A program made the translations under genes and the position numbers. Below, one piece after another: positions 18,071 to 26,821 of a stretch of DNA of 64,000 bases. The stretch covers positions 15,450-79,449 of the forward strand of contig NZ_JNWZ01000025.1 of NCBI RefSeq assembly GCF_000716545.1. The letters run 5' to 3'. This DNA is from Kitasatospora phosalacinea (lineage in GTDB: Bacteria; Actinomycetota; Actinomycetes; Streptomycetales; Streptomycetaceae). The notes below the pieces were generated by a model. The model worked only from the letters and a program-made list of their open reading frames with translations. It made no database searches and had not been told where the DNA came from. Numbering within the stretch: the stretch's first letter is position 1; each line of letters starts with the position of its first letter.

Positions 18071-18350
18071 GAAGGAGCACAGGTGACGAGAGGACAGAGC
18101 CGCCGGGTTCCCGCGGGTTCCGGCGCGGGGTCCGCCACCGCGTTGACGGCGGTCCGCCCCGCTGTCCGGCCCGCCGCGGACTTCGCCGGCCGGCCGGGCA
18201 CCCACCGGAGCTCGGCGGGGATCCGGCCGGACACGGCGGGAACCCGCCCGGCGGTCCCGCCCGGCCGGACGGTCCGAGGGCCGCCGGAGCACGCCGCCCG
18301 CGGATGCCTTCCACCCCCACCCCCGACGGAGCATCACCCAAGGAGCCCCC
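18071..18350 (+). other. Gap with an orphan ribosome binding site
   Basis: A strong GAAGGAG at 18071-18077 is followed five bases later by GTG at 18083. The frame that opens there is Arg/Pro-rich, shows no family resemblance and runs into the next gene out of phase. It looks like the start signal of a deleted gene. The rest of the 360-base gap (17991-18350) is GC-rich with no further feature; the next gene's own GAGC/AAGGAG site lies at 18340-18345. Confidence 0.4.
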
Positions 18351-20567
18351 GTGTCCCCTTCTCCCCGCAGACCGCTGGCCGCCGCCCTCGCCGCGGCAGT
18401 GGTGGCCGTGACCGGCGGCGCGGCCGCACCGGCCTCGGCCGCCGTGGCCCCCGGCCCGTACACCGTCGCCGTCGGCAAGCCCGTGCCGTACACCCACCCG
18501 ACGGACACCCAGGCGTCCCCGTACATCGACAAGGACGGGACGTTCTACTTCCAGCAGTCGGCCGCCCTCTACGGCGCCACCGACGTCCGGCGCTGGGACT
18601 TCTACACCGGCGCGAACTTCGACACCGCCGCCTTCTCCAGCACCCTCAGCAACGCGGTGAACCCCGCCAACCCCAACGACAGGAACAACGACACCACCTG
18701 GCGCTGCAACAACAGCCCCACCGGCCTGGAGGCGACCTACGCGCCGAGCGGGTCCTCCTACGCCCAACGCAACTACTGCGACCTCGCCGGCACCTGGGTC
18801 GACCCCGACACCGGTGACTGGTACGGGCTGGTCCACAACGAGTTCAGCCCGCAGCCCTTCGGCGACGGCCTGCACTTCGACGCCATCGACTACGCCGTCT
18901 CGAAGGACCAGGGCCGGACCTGGGCGGTGAAGAGCCACGTCCTCACCTCCCCGTACAGCACCGCCCGGGGCGACACCGCCGCCTTCCCCCAGCAGACCTA
19001 CTCCTACGGCGACGGCGACCAGCGGCTGTTCGTGGACACCGCCTCGGGCTACTTCTACGTCTACTACGGCTCGCGGATCGTGGACAAGGGCGGCAGCTGG
19101 AAGGCGTTCTACGAGCACGTGGCCCGCGCCCCGATCTCGCAGAAGATGGCGCCCGGCTCCTGGCAGAAGTGGTACGACGGCGCCTGGTCCCAGCCGGGCG
19201 TCGGCGGCCGGGAGAGCAACATCGTCCCGGTCGGCTCCGGCAGCAGCACGGGCTACACGCCCACCGCCGACGAGTACGACCCGGCCAACACCGGTACCGC
19301 CGGCCAGCAGATCGCGGCCGGCACGATGCCCGCCACCTCGCCGCTGTTCGTCATGGACATCACCTGGAACGCCTACCTCGGCCTGTACATCGGCCAGCCG
19401 CAGGCGGTCGACCAGAGCGGCAACGCGCCGCAGCAGTTCTACGCCACCGACAACCTCGCCACCCAGAAGTGGACCCTGATCGGCGACACCGGCAGCGTCC
19501 ACACCGCCTCCTGGTACCGCTGGTTCCTCGACAGCGCCAACAAGACCAGCTCCACCATCGTCGGCAAGAGCTTCCGCTCCTACTGCTCCTTCGGCTGCTC
19601 GAACGGCTCCTCCGGCCAGTACGTCGACGTCACCATCGGCTCGCCCACCCCGGCCGCCGCCCCCCTCGACCTGAGCAAGGCCCACCGGATCGGCACCGGC
19701 GACGGCCGCGTCCTCGCCCAGGCCCCCGGCAGCTCCGCGACCACCTCGGTCGCCTCCGCCACCGGCTCCTCCCTGGAGTCGTGGAACTTCCAGGCCAACG
19801 GCGACGGCTCCTACCGGATCGCCAACGGCTCCACCGGCGGGCTGCTCGGGGTCGACTCCGGCACCACGAGCACCCGCGCCTGGGGCACCAAGCCCACCGT
19901 CACCGCGGCCGGGACCGGCGGCCCCACCGTCGGACAGCAGTGGTTCGTCGTTCCGGGCACCTCCGCCGGCAACGTCCCCAACGGGACCTTCCGGCTCGTC
20001 AACCGCTACAGCGGCCTGGTGATCGGCCTGTCCTCCGACCCCGGCCGACTCGCGGAGACCACCCCCACCCGCAGCTGGACCAACTCCACCGGAAGCTCCG
20101 TCGGCGGCACCCGAGGCGAGGCCGAGCAGGTCCTCACCCTCACCCCGACCGGCACCGCCGACCTCAACGGCACCCACACCGTGGTCACCTCGGGCAAGGC
20201 CCTCGACGACCCGGACCGCTCGACGACCCAGGGCACCCAGATGATCACCTGGAGGACGAACGGAGCCGCCAACCAGAACTGGACCTTCACCCGGCAGACC
20301 GACGGGTCCTACCAGCTCGAGAACGGCTCCTCGGGTCTGTGCCTGGACGTCGACAGCGGGTCGACCCAGGCCGGCGCGAAGATCATCCAGTGGGCCTGCA
20401 CCGGCGGCACCAACCAGCGCTGGGTGGCCACCCCCGTCACGGGGGGCTACACCCTCGCCTCCAAGTCGAGCGGCCTGCTGCTGACCACCGCCTCCACCTC
20501 CGACGGCGCGCCGGTCACCCAGCAGCCCGCCGACGGCTCCGCCCTGCAGGTCTGGAACGTCGGCTGA
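18351..20567 (+). CDS. Secreted beta-propeller-like protein with ricin-type lectin domain
   Basis: A 738-residue exported protein starting at GTG with AAGGAG upstream. A signal peptide (to about ASAA, 30) precedes a roughly 420-residue domain with repeated F/Y-rich strands (SPYIDKDGTFYFQQS, FDAIDYAVSKDQGRTWAVKS, SGYFYVYYGSRI), which suggests a five-bladed propeller of the glycosidase or sialidase type. The C-terminus (about 610-738) is a ricin B trefoil with GLCLDVDSG and NQRWVATP. It probably degrades or binds a plant or fungal glycan whose products feed the transporter upstream. Catalytic residues are not identified. Confidence 0.85.
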   Translation: MSPSPRRPLAAALAAAVVAVTGGAAAPASAAVAPGPYTVAVGKPVPYTHPTDTQASPYIDKDGTFYFQQSAALYGATDVRRWDFYTGANFDTAAFSSTLSNAVNPANPNDRNNDTTWRCNNSPTGLEATYAPSGSSYAQRNYCDLAGTWVDPDTGDWYGLVHNEFSPQPFGDGLHFDAIDYAVSKDQGRTWAVKSHVLTSPYSTARGDTAAFPQQTYSYGDGDQRLFVDTASGYFYVYYGSRIVDKGGSWKAFYEHVARAPISQKMAPGSWQKWYDGAWSQPGVGGRESNIVPVGSGSSTGYTPTADEYDPANTGTAGQQIAAGTMPATSPLFVMDITWNAYLGLYIGQPQAVDQSGNAPQQFYATDNLATQKWTLIGDTGSVHTASWYRWFLDSANKTSSTIVGKSFRSYCSFGCSNGSSGQYVDVTIGSPTPAAAPLDLSKAHRIGTGDGRVLAQAPGSSATTSVASATGSSLESWNFQANGDGSYRIANGSTGGLLGVDSGTTSTRAWGTKPTVTAAGTGGPTVGQQWFVVPGTSAGNVPNGTFRLVNRYSGLVIGLSSDPGRLAETTPTRSWTNSTGSSVGGTRGEAEQVLTLTPTGTADLNGTHTVVTSGKALDDPDRSTTQGTQMITWRTNGAANQNWTFTRQTDGSYQLENGSSGLCLDVDSGSTQAGAKIIQWACTGGTNQRWVATPVTGGYTLASKSSGLLLTTASTSDGAPVTQQPADGSALQVWNVG

Positions 20568-20594
20568 CGGGCACCGCCCCGCGCACGACCGCGT

Positions 20595-20632
20595 GGACGG
20601 GCCGCCCGGACACCCGTCCGGGCGGCCCGTCC
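20595..20632. terminator. Bidirectional hairpin terminator
   Basis: Perfect 17-base arms (GGACGGGCCGCCCGGAC and its complement) around an ACCC loop, between the convergent lectin-protein and ROK-repressor genes. Confidence 0.85.
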
Positions 20633-20666
20633 GGCGTCCGCCGCCGACGCGCCGGACCGGCCGGGA

Positions 20667-21983
20667 TCACCCCCCGGCCTCCCGCAGCGCGGCGATCGCC
20701 GGATCGTCGAAGACCTTCTCCAGACTGAGGTGCGCCCCACCACGGGCGGCACTGGACAGCCCGAGGGTCGAGGCCACCACCTCGACCCTCGGAGCGGTCG
20801 GAGAGATCCGGCGGCTCTCCAGGTGCTGCCGGACGTCCTCGATCAGGTACTCGCCGAACAGGGCGAAGTAGCCGCCGAGGACGATGCGGGTCGGGTTCAG
20901 GACGTCGACCAGCACGCTCAGCCCGAGCGCCAGGTCACCGGCGATCGCGGCGAGGGCGGCCCGCGTCCTGGCGTCAGCGGCCGCGGCCCGGTCGACCAGT
21001 TTGCCCAGCCGCCGCTCCAGGTCGGCGGACCGGTCGTGGACGTCGTCGGTCCGGTCGGCGGCCAGGTCCAGGAACGCCTGCAGCCCGACCGCCAACTCCC
21101 AGCAGCCCGTGCGGCCGCAGGCACACGGGCGGTCGAAGCGGTCGAACCTCATGTGCCCGATCTCCGAGCCGCGCAGCAGTTTCCCCCCGGAGATGCTCGC
21201 GGCTCCCACGCCGATCCCGCCCGTGATGTACAGGAGCTCGCGCTCCCCCTCGCTCCTGGCCGCCACGTACTCCGCCACGGCGCCGCACTCCGCGTCGTTC
21301 TCGACGGTGACGGGCGGGCTGCCGGGACCGAGCTGCCGCTGCAGCGCACCCGCCACCTCGACGTCGCGCCAGCCGAAGTTCGTGGCGGCCGCGACCGTCC
21401 CGGCGAGCGGCTCGATCGATCCCTGCGTCACCACGGTGATGCCGATGGCCTCCGTGCCCCGCTCGCCGACCGCCGCCAGGCAGTCCGCGACCAGGGTGCC
21501 GGCCTCGTGCAGCGTCGCCTGCGGCGTGAGGGCCGGCACGTCCAGTGCCCGGCGGCCCTCGTGGACGATCCGGCCGCGCAGGTTCATCGCGACGACAGTG
21601 ATGTGGTCGACGCCGATCTCCGCCCCGACGCCGCAGAACCGGTGGTCGTCCAGGTCGACCATGCGGTGCGGGCGCCCCACGGCCCCGGCGTGGTTGAGCT
21701 CGCCCTCCTGGACGAGCCCCCGCTCGATGAGGTCGGCGATCAGCACCGAGACCGTGGCCTTGGGCAGGCCGATCGCGGCGGCCAGCTGGGTGCGCGACTG
21801 CTCCCCGTGGGCACTGAGGTGGCGCAGCAGGACCCCGAGGTTGTTCCGGCGCAACGACGCCTTGTCGGCCGCGGCAGGATATCCGGGTGCGGCACCGCCG
21901 GCACTCGGCAAGGCCCGATGTCCTGAGCGCACTCGATCTCCCTCTCCCAGGTGCTCCCGGAGCCGTGAGCACGAGTGACTCAT
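20667..21983 (-). CDS. ROK family transcriptional repressor
   Basis: A 438-residue regulator with an N-terminal winged helix (LRRNNLGVLLRHL through SRTQLAAAIGLPKATVSVLI, about 44-85) and a ROK sugar-kinase-like effector domain carrying the zinc motif CACGRTGC. The kinase phosphate loop is not conserved (GAEIGVDHITVV), as expected for a repressor. It converges on the sugar ABC/lectin cluster and is the likely repressor of it. The assigned ATG is two bases from an upstream palindrome, so the true start could be a little further in; residues 1-30 are poorly conserved. Confidence 0.92.
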   Translation of the reverse strand: MSHSCSRLREHLGEGDRVRSGHRALPSAGGAAPGYPAAADKASLRRNNLGVLLRHLSAHGEQSRTQLAAAIGLPKATVSVLIADLIERGLVQEGELNHAGAVGRPHRMVDLDDHRFCGVGAEIGVDHITVVAMNLRGRIVHEGRRALDVPALTPQATLHEAGTLVADCLAAVGERGTEAIGITVVTQGSIEPLAGTVAAATNFGWRDVEVAGALQRQLGPGSPPVTVENDAECGAVAEYVAARSEGERELLYITGGIGVGAASISGGKLLRGSEIGHMRFDRFDRPCACGRTGCWELAVGLQAFLDLAADRTDDVHDRSADLERRLGKLVDRAAAADARTRAALAAIAGDLALGLSVLVDVLNPTRIVLGGYFALFGEYLIEDVRQHLESRRISPTAPRVEVVASTLGLSSAARGGAHLSLEKVFDDPAIAALREAGG

Positions 21984-21984
21984 C

Positions 21985-22009
21985 TTAGTTCATTCTCTGT
22001 CTGAAATAA
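21985..22009. promoter_or_regulatory. Palindromic operator at the ROK repressor start
   Basis: TTAGTTCA (21985-21992) and TGAAATAA (22002-22009) form an inverted repeat matching at seven of eight positions, with a nine-base centre. It lies one base from the repressor start codon in a short AT-rich island. Autoregulation by the ROK protein is the simplest reading. Confidence 0.6.
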
Positions 22010-22207
22010 ATTTCCCTCCGGCCCGACCGGCTCGACCGCCCCACTGCTCGCCGCCCGGCCCGGACGCGGCGCACCTGGGGGAGCGGGGGTGTTTGGGCTC
22101 CCCGCCGCCGGTCAGGAGCGTGGGGGGCGGCGGCCGCCACGGGCAGGGCGGGAGCCGAGCCGGGAGAACCCGCCCGGGCCCCGCCTTCCAGTCGAGGAGC
22201 CGCCGGT

Positions 22208-23020
22208 ATGACCCTCCAGGAGCACATCGACACCCCGCGCGTCGCGGTGGTCACCGGGTCGGACTCGGGCATCGGGCGCGCCACCGCCGTCCGCCTCGCC
22301 CGCGACGGCTTCGACATCGGCGTCACCTGGCACCGCGACCGGGACGGCGCCGACCGCACCGCCGACGAGGTCCGCGCCCAGGGCCGCCGGGCGGCCGTCC
22401 GGCAGGCCGACCTGAGCGACCTGCCCGCCGCCGCGGCCGTGGTGGACGCCCTCGCCGACGAACTCGGCGGCATCGACGTCCTGGTCAACTGCGCCGGCAC
22501 CGGCACCGCGACCCCCTACCTGGACATCGGCCTCGACACCCTGCGGCAGGTCCTGGACGTCGATCTCGCCGGACCCTTCCTCTGCGGGCAGCGCGCGGCC
22601 CGGCGCATGATCCGCCAGGGCCGCGGCGGTCGGATCGTCAACATCACCAGCGTCCACGAGCACCAGCCGCGGGTCGGCGCGGCCCCGTACTGCGCCGCGA
22701 AGGGCGGCCTCGGGCTGCTGACCCAGGTCATGGCGCTCGAACTCGCCGAGCACGGCATCACCGTGAACTCCGTCGCCCCGGGGGAGATCGCCACGCCCAT
22801 GACCGGGCAGACCGACACCGACGTCCACGACGAGGAGCGCCCCGGCATACCGCTGGGCCGGCCCGGCGACGCCCGCGAGGTCGCCGCGGTCGTGGCGTTC
22901 CTGGTCGGCCCGGAGTCGTCGTACGTGACCGGGGCGTCGTGGGCCGTCGACGGAGGCATGCTCCGGATGGGTCCGCAGGCCGGGTCCCACCTGGCCGACG
23001 ACTCCTGGCGCCGGATCTGA
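22208..23020 (+). CDS. SDR family oxidoreductase
   Basis: A 270-residue classical short-chain dehydrogenase/reductase. The cofactor loop TGSDSGIG is at 16-23, NCAG at 94-97, and the catalytic residues are Ser148, Tyr161 and Lys165 (YCAAK). The C-terminal PGEIATPMT and GASWAVDGG segments are typical of the glucose 1-dehydrogenase/3-oxoacyl-ACP reductase-like group. It is divergent from the ROK repressor and may be controlled by it. The substrate is unknown; a sugar or polyol fits the neighbourhood. Confidence 0.92.
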   Translation: MTLQEHIDTPRVAVVTGSDSGIGRATAVRLARDGFDIGVTWHRDRDGADRTADEVRAQGRRAAVRQADLSDLPAAAAVVDALADELGGIDVLVNCAGTGTATPYLDIGLDTLRQVLDVDLAGPFLCGQRAARRMIRQGRGGRIVNITSVHEHQPRVGAAPYCAAKGGLGLLTQVMALELAEHGITVNSVAPGEIATPMTGQTDTDVHDEERPGIPLGRPGDAREVAAVVAFLVGPESSYVTGASWAVDGGMLRMGPQAGSHLADDSWRRI

Positions 23021-23109
23021 GACCCCGCGTCCCGGTGGGCTCCGCCCCGCGGCGTGGACACCCTTGACACTTGGATCCGGTAGATCCAGGAAGGGAGGTC
23101 CAGGCGGGA

Positions 23110-23267
23110 CGCCCGTCGAAGCACTCGGACGAGTTCCGTCGTGGTGCCGTCGCCGACGCCGGGCCGTCGCTGAACGCGGACGAGCGGGCCGAACTCGCGC
23201 GGCTGCGCAAGCCGAGCGAGGGTGGCATGGCGAGAAGGAGATCCCGCGCCGGGCAGCGGTGAACTCG
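23110..23267 (+). pseudogene. IS3 family transposase OrfA remnant
   Basis: The frame reads SKHSDEFRRGAV, then skips the helix-turn-helix middle and resumes LNADERAELARLRK, both typical of IS3 OrfA. A frameshift then leads to HGEKEIPRRAAVNS, matching the OrfA end MEKEILRRAAVYF. Internal deletion and frameshift show it is dead. It abuts an IS30 relic on the other strand. Confidence 0.75.
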
Positions 23268-23555
23268 ACCGGTCGGCGCAACAGGGCCTCCAGCCCATCG
23301 GCCGGGGTGCCGAAGTCGAGGGTCTGCCGGGGGCCGGGTGTCCGCCCGCAAGGCGACGGCGTCCAGGTCGGCCTGGGCGAGGCGACCCGTTCCCGTTCCC
23401 GTGCGCTTGGGCGGGTGCTGGCGCGCGAGGTGGTTGGTGTTCTCGTTGGTGCCGTGCCGCCGTGGGCTCCGGGGGTCGGCGGAGTAGTCGGCCGGACCGG
23501 TCGCGGCGGTGACGTGCTTGTGAGCGGCCGGCTCCGTTCCGCGGTCCGCTCCGGC
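23268..23555 (-). pseudogene. IS30 family transposase C-terminal remnant
   Basis: The minus-strand frame reads ADYSADPRSPRRHGTNENTN then HLARQHPPKRTGT and QADLDAVALRADTRPP. This corresponds to the highly conserved IS30 transposase end ([20 protein letters not shown], then QADLDAVALxLNTRPR). The N-terminal two-thirds is absent and conserved residues are eroded, so it is a relic. Confidence 0.8.
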
Positions 23556-23560
23556 CGGGC

Positions 23561-23974
23561 TCAGTCTGGCGTGGCTGCGAGAACAACCGCAGCGCGGCGC
23601 GCGGTGAGGACGCCGAGGAGGTAGCCGTCGTCGTCGGTGACGGGCCAGAGGGCCAGGCGCCTGATGTTCATGACGCGGGCGGCCAGGGCCAGGCCGAGGG
23701 TCGGCCAGGCGAACGGGCCCTGCTGGTGCGCGGTGGTGCTGATCGCGGTCTGTTCGGTGTAGGAGCACGGGGCCGGGAAGTGGAGGGCGGCCCGGGTGAC
23801 CAGCCCTTCGCACCGGCCGTCGCGGTCGCGGACGGGCAGGTATTCGGCGCGGGCGCCGCGGAGGGCGTCGTTGGCCTGGTCGATGGTGCTGTCGTCGGCG
23901 ATCTGCCGGTCACAGTGGTCCATGGCGTCGGCGACGGTGAGGCACGCGCGGGTCGGCTGCGAGTGTGTGGTCAC
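23561..23974 (-). CDS. CBS domain-containing protein
   Basis: A protein of about 137 residues starting TTHSQPTRACLTVADAMD. It carries two CBS-type halves: TVADAMD...DDSTIDQANDAL...EYLPVRDRDGRCEGLVTRAAL and a second with RRLALWPVTDDDGYLLGVLTARRA. CBS pairs bind adenine nucleotides and regulate partner proteins. A GTG at 23974 is chosen by similarity of the N-terminus; another GTG at 23983 and an ATG at 24109 are possible. Its stop is directly beside the IS30 relic, so the C-terminus may have been altered by insertion. Confidence 0.75.
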   Translation of the reverse strand: MTTHSQPTRACLTVADAMDHCDRQIADDSTIDQANDALRGARAEYLPVRDRDGRCEGLVTRAALHFPAPCSYTEQTAISTTAHQQGPFAWPTLGLALAARVMNIRRLALWPVTDDDGYLLGVLTARRAAVVLAATPD

Positions 23975-24460
23975 GGTGTTCACCGGTCCCGTCTCCGACA
24001 CCGCCCCGAGGCCGGTGGCGGAATCGTTCACCCAGGACGAAGCCGGAAAGGAACCGGGGTGCGAGGTGCCCTGGATGTCCTTCGAGCCTACGCCCGTGCT
24101 CCCTCCCACGGCAGCTCCCGCCGACCTGCCCCGGCGACCTCCAGGGGCGCGTGCGCGTTTGGCCCGTCACACCACGGACACGCGACGAGTGATGCCGGAT
24201 CCGGTTGAACAGCCAGTCCTCTCCGACGTCGCCCGCCGACACCGGGAACCGGTGCCGGCGCGCCGCTTCCGGACGAGCACGCCGCCACGCCGCTGGGGCG
24301 GGACGGCCGGGCGGCGCCCAGTCAGGCCGGACGGGCCCGATGGACGATCCGACGCGCGCCTGCCGTGGGTGGTGACGTCCCCGGACGCGGTCCCCCCTCG
24401 TGCGACGGACCACCTGACTCCTCGAGCCCCTCGGATGTCTCGTGCGGCGGAGCGTCCGGG
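23975..24460. other. Gap without recognisable gene
   Basis: About 490 bases upstream of the CBS gene and downstream of the flotillin-like gene. Frames on both strands are short, Arg/Pro-rich and unlike known families. It would contain the CBS-gene promoter, but no clear -35/-10 pair is visible. Confidence 0.4.
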
Positions 24461-25708
24461 TCAGCTCCGTTCGGGGAGGCGGGACGTGGGGCGGCCGTTG
24501 AGGTTCGGATCGGCGGCCGACGCCCCGGCCGCCGTGCCTGTCGTCGAAGCCGTTGAGGCTGCTGCGGGCGCCGCGGAGTGCTGGAGGGACCGCAGGACGG
24601 CCAGTCCCTGGCTGACGATGCCGGCCGCGATCTGGTTCACGCCGTCGGTGCCGTTCAGGACGGTCAGGTCGGCGCCCGCCATGCCCCGGGCCGCCGCGTC
24701 GGCCAGCGCCGGGAGGTTCTCCACGATCCGGTTGGCCGCGATCAGCTCCTGGTTGCCGTCCCGCAGTGACGCCGCGCGGGCGGCGTTGGCGTCCGCCTGG
24801 GCCTGGGCCAGGGTCCGTTCGGTGTAGGCACCGGCGTCGGCCTCGAACTTCGCCCGGTCACGGTCCGCCTCGGCGAGCGTCCGCTTCCGGTAGGCTTCGG
24901 CGTCGGCCGGGCGCCGCACCTCCGCCTCCAGCCGCTGCGCCGTGAGCGCCGCATTGCGTTGTGCGAGTGCGGTCTGTTCCTCGGTGACCTCCTGGGTGGC
25001 CCGTGCCTCGGCGAGCGGCCCGGCCTGTGCGGCGCGTGCCCTGGACCGGTCGGTCTCCGCGAGGAAGCCGGCTCGCTTGATCGCGGTGTCCCGCTCGTAC
25101 TCGGCCTTGAGCGCGGCGGCCTGCTGCTCCCGTTCGCTGGCCTCCTGGTCGGCCTTGGCCTGGGCGATCCGGGCCTGACTGGCCACTGCCGCCGCGTGCG
25201 GCGCGGCGAGGTTGTCGATGTAGCCGGTGGCGTCCTCGATCTCCTGGATCTGCAGGGCGTCCACCACGATGCCGAGCTTCTCCATCTCGCCGTGGCTGCC
25301 TGCCATGACCTCCTGGGCCACGCGGCTGCGCTCCCGGATGATCTGTTCCACGGTCAGCCCGCCGATGATGGAACGCAGGTGGCCCGCGAAGATCCGGCCG
25401 ACCAGTTCCTGCATCTGGTTCTGCTCGGACAGGAAGCGCCGGGCGGCGTTGGCGATCGACACGGCGTCGTCGCCGACCTTGAAGACGCACACCGCGCGGA
25501 CGGTGAGCCGGATGCCCTGCTGGGTGACGCAGTCCTCGGCGATCTCCGCCTCCTGCAGGGCCAGGGACAGCATGCGGGCCTTCTGCTTGACGGGGACGAC
25601 GAAGCTCCCGTGGCCGGTGACGATCCGGAACTGGGTGTCCTGCGACTGCCGCCTGGAGCCGGAGATGAGCATGGCCTCGTTGGGCGCCGGCACGTGCCAG
25701 AAGAACAT
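24461..25708 (-). CDS. SPFH/flotillin-like protein
   Basis: A 415-residue protein starting MFFWHVPAPNEAMLISG. An SPFH (band 7) domain covers about 5-180. It is followed by a long Ala/Glu/Arg-rich coiled coil (about 180-330) with repeats such as AQAKADQEASEREQQAAALK, and a C-terminal region with NRIVENLPALADAAARGM, all as in flotillins. Flotillins scaffold membrane microdomains. Unlike many bacterial members it has no clear N-terminal transmembrane helix. I preferred the internal ATG at 25708 because the family sequence begins there. A small NfeD-like gene lies 42 bases upstream. Confidence 0.88.
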   Translation of the reverse strand: MFFWHVPAPNEAMLISGSRRQSQDTQFRIVTGHGSFVVPVKQKARMLSLALQEAEIAEDCVTQQGIRLTVRAVCVFKVGDDAVSIANAARRFLSEQNQMQELVGRIFAGHLRSIIGGLTVEQIIRERSRVAQEVMAGSHGEMEKLGIVVDALQIQEIEDATGYIDNLAAPHAAAVASQARIAQAKADQEASEREQQAAALKAEYERDTAIKRAGFLAETDRSRARAAQAGPLAEARATQEVTEEQTALAQRNAALTAQRLEAEVRRPADAEAYRKRTLAEADRDRAKFEADAGAYTERTLAQAQADANAARAASLRDGNQELIAANRIVENLPALADAAARGMAGADLTVLNGTDGVNQIAAGIVSQGLAVLRSLQHSAAPAAASTASTTGTAAGASAADPNLNGRPTSRLPERS

Positions 25709-25750
25709 GGGGAACCACCTGACCTGCAAGGGATGCGAGGGCTGCCGCAC

Positions 25751-25972
25751 TCAGGGCGGCAACGGCTCGACGAGCACCGACCGGGCGGAGATCGTGTCGG
25801 TCACGACCACCCGGGTGTTGACTGCGATCGGCCCGGCGGACCAAGCCGCGAACGCCTCCGACCCGCCGCGCAGGCCGACCAGCACCTCGCCCGGCCCGTC
25901 CGCCGGTACCGGCACCGTTATCCTCCCGACCGCTCCGACCGGGCTCTGACGGGAGTCATCGGCCGGATACAT
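25751..25972 (-). CDS. Small NfeD-like OB-fold protein
   Basis: A 73-residue protein with VGAVGRITVPVPADGPGEV, RGGSEAFAAW and VVVTDTISARSVLVEPLP, the pattern of the soluble C-terminal OB fold of NfeD proteins, which partner flotillins. It lacks the membrane segments of full NfeD. The ATG at 25972 has GAGG five bases upstream; an earlier start at 26020 is possible. Position just before the flotillin-like gene supports a functional pair and one transcript. Confidence 0.75.
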   Translation of the reverse strand: MYPADDSRQSPVGAVGRITVPVPADGPGEVLVGLRGGSEAFAAWSAGPIAVNTRVVVTDTISARSVLVEPLPP

Positions 25973-26392
25973 GGCACCTCGTGCCGTGCGGCACGGCGGC
26001 GCATCGGGCGGCCCGGACACGAATCACCACGGCGGCACCTCTCCTGGAGGCACCGGGCCCCCGGTCGAGTCCTTCGGCGGGATGTCTGCGAGCAGCGCGT
26101 ACGGCGCGACCACCCCGGCCCTTCCCACGGTACTCCGGCCGGAGCACGGGGGCGTCGCCCAGGCTCCCGGCTCGGATCTCCAACCGGGCAGCCAAGGCCC
26201 GAAGCCGATCCGGCGCCGGACAGGGCGCCGTCGAGCAGGCTGCGGCCGACCGGGTCTGCGGCGAGGAACGGGCGGCCGGGTGCGAAGAGCACTGCCCGGC
26301 CCGGACTCCCCGCGCCAGGAAGCCCACCGAGGGGCGGCGGAGGCAGCGCGAGCGGAAAGTCCGGGTGACGGGTGGTGCGACGACCTCAGGAA
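25973..26392. other. Gap without recognisable gene
   Basis: About 420 bases upstream of the NfeD-like gene. Open frames on both strands show no family resemblance. It presumably includes the promoter of the NfeD/flotillin pair; no repeat or hairpin stands out. Confidence 0.4.
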
Positions 26393-26821
26393 TCAGTGAC
26401 CGTCGAGTCGCTCCGCACCGTCCGTGGTCTGCGGCGGACTCCCCGGCCACACTTCGAACGCTTGTGAGATCCCTGTCGGCGGTCCGGCACGGAAGCGGGC
26501 GCGGATCAGCGCACCGACCTCAGCCACGGCGTCGGCTCGACCGCTGAGCTCCACCCTCACCGGGTCGGCACCGGCAGCCGCGGGGGCGACCGGTCGTGTG
26601 TCGGCTGCTTCGACCGGCGCCGACGTGTCCACCTGCCAGCGGGTGCGGACGACCTGGTCGCCGGGTGAGACGTAGTCCCCTGCCGTGCCGGGGCCGGGGA
26701 CGACGATCAGCCTGAACGACTGCGCCACCGTGTCCGCTACCGCGTTCGCCGCCGCCGGATCACCGGAGATCGACATGTGCACCATGCCGCTCGGCTCCCG
26801 TGAGCCACTGGTCCTGGTCAT
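26393..26821 (-). CDS. Hypothetical protein
   Basis: A 142-residue protein whose ATG follows a perfect GGAGGAG at five bases, so translation is likely. The N-terminal half (MVHMSISGDPAAANAVADTV, then SFRLIVVPGPG) suggests an alpha/beta domain. The C-terminal half repeats a similar pattern (PVRVELSGRADAVAEVGALI). No signal peptide or membrane segment is seen. It is divergent from the ECF sigma factor gene across 360 bases and could belong to that stress/light regulon. Function is unknown. Confidence 0.75.
   Translation of the reverse strand: MTRTSGSREPSGMVHMSISGDPAAANAVADTVAQSFRLIVVPGPGTAGDYVSPGDQVVRTRWQVDTSAPVEAADTRPVAPAAAGADPVRVELSGRADAVAEVGALIRARFRAGPPTGISQAFEVWPGSPPQTTDGAERLDGH

Noticed and set aside
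18083..18817. GTG-started frame behind the orphan ribosome site
   Set aside because: Low-complexity Arg/Pro sequence that overlaps the start of the secreted lectin protein in another frame; kept only as a finding about the start signal.
25956..26450. Minus-strand 164-codon frame between the NfeD-like and hypothetical genes
   Set aside because: No ribosome site, no domain, overlaps the end of the hypothetical gene in another frame.
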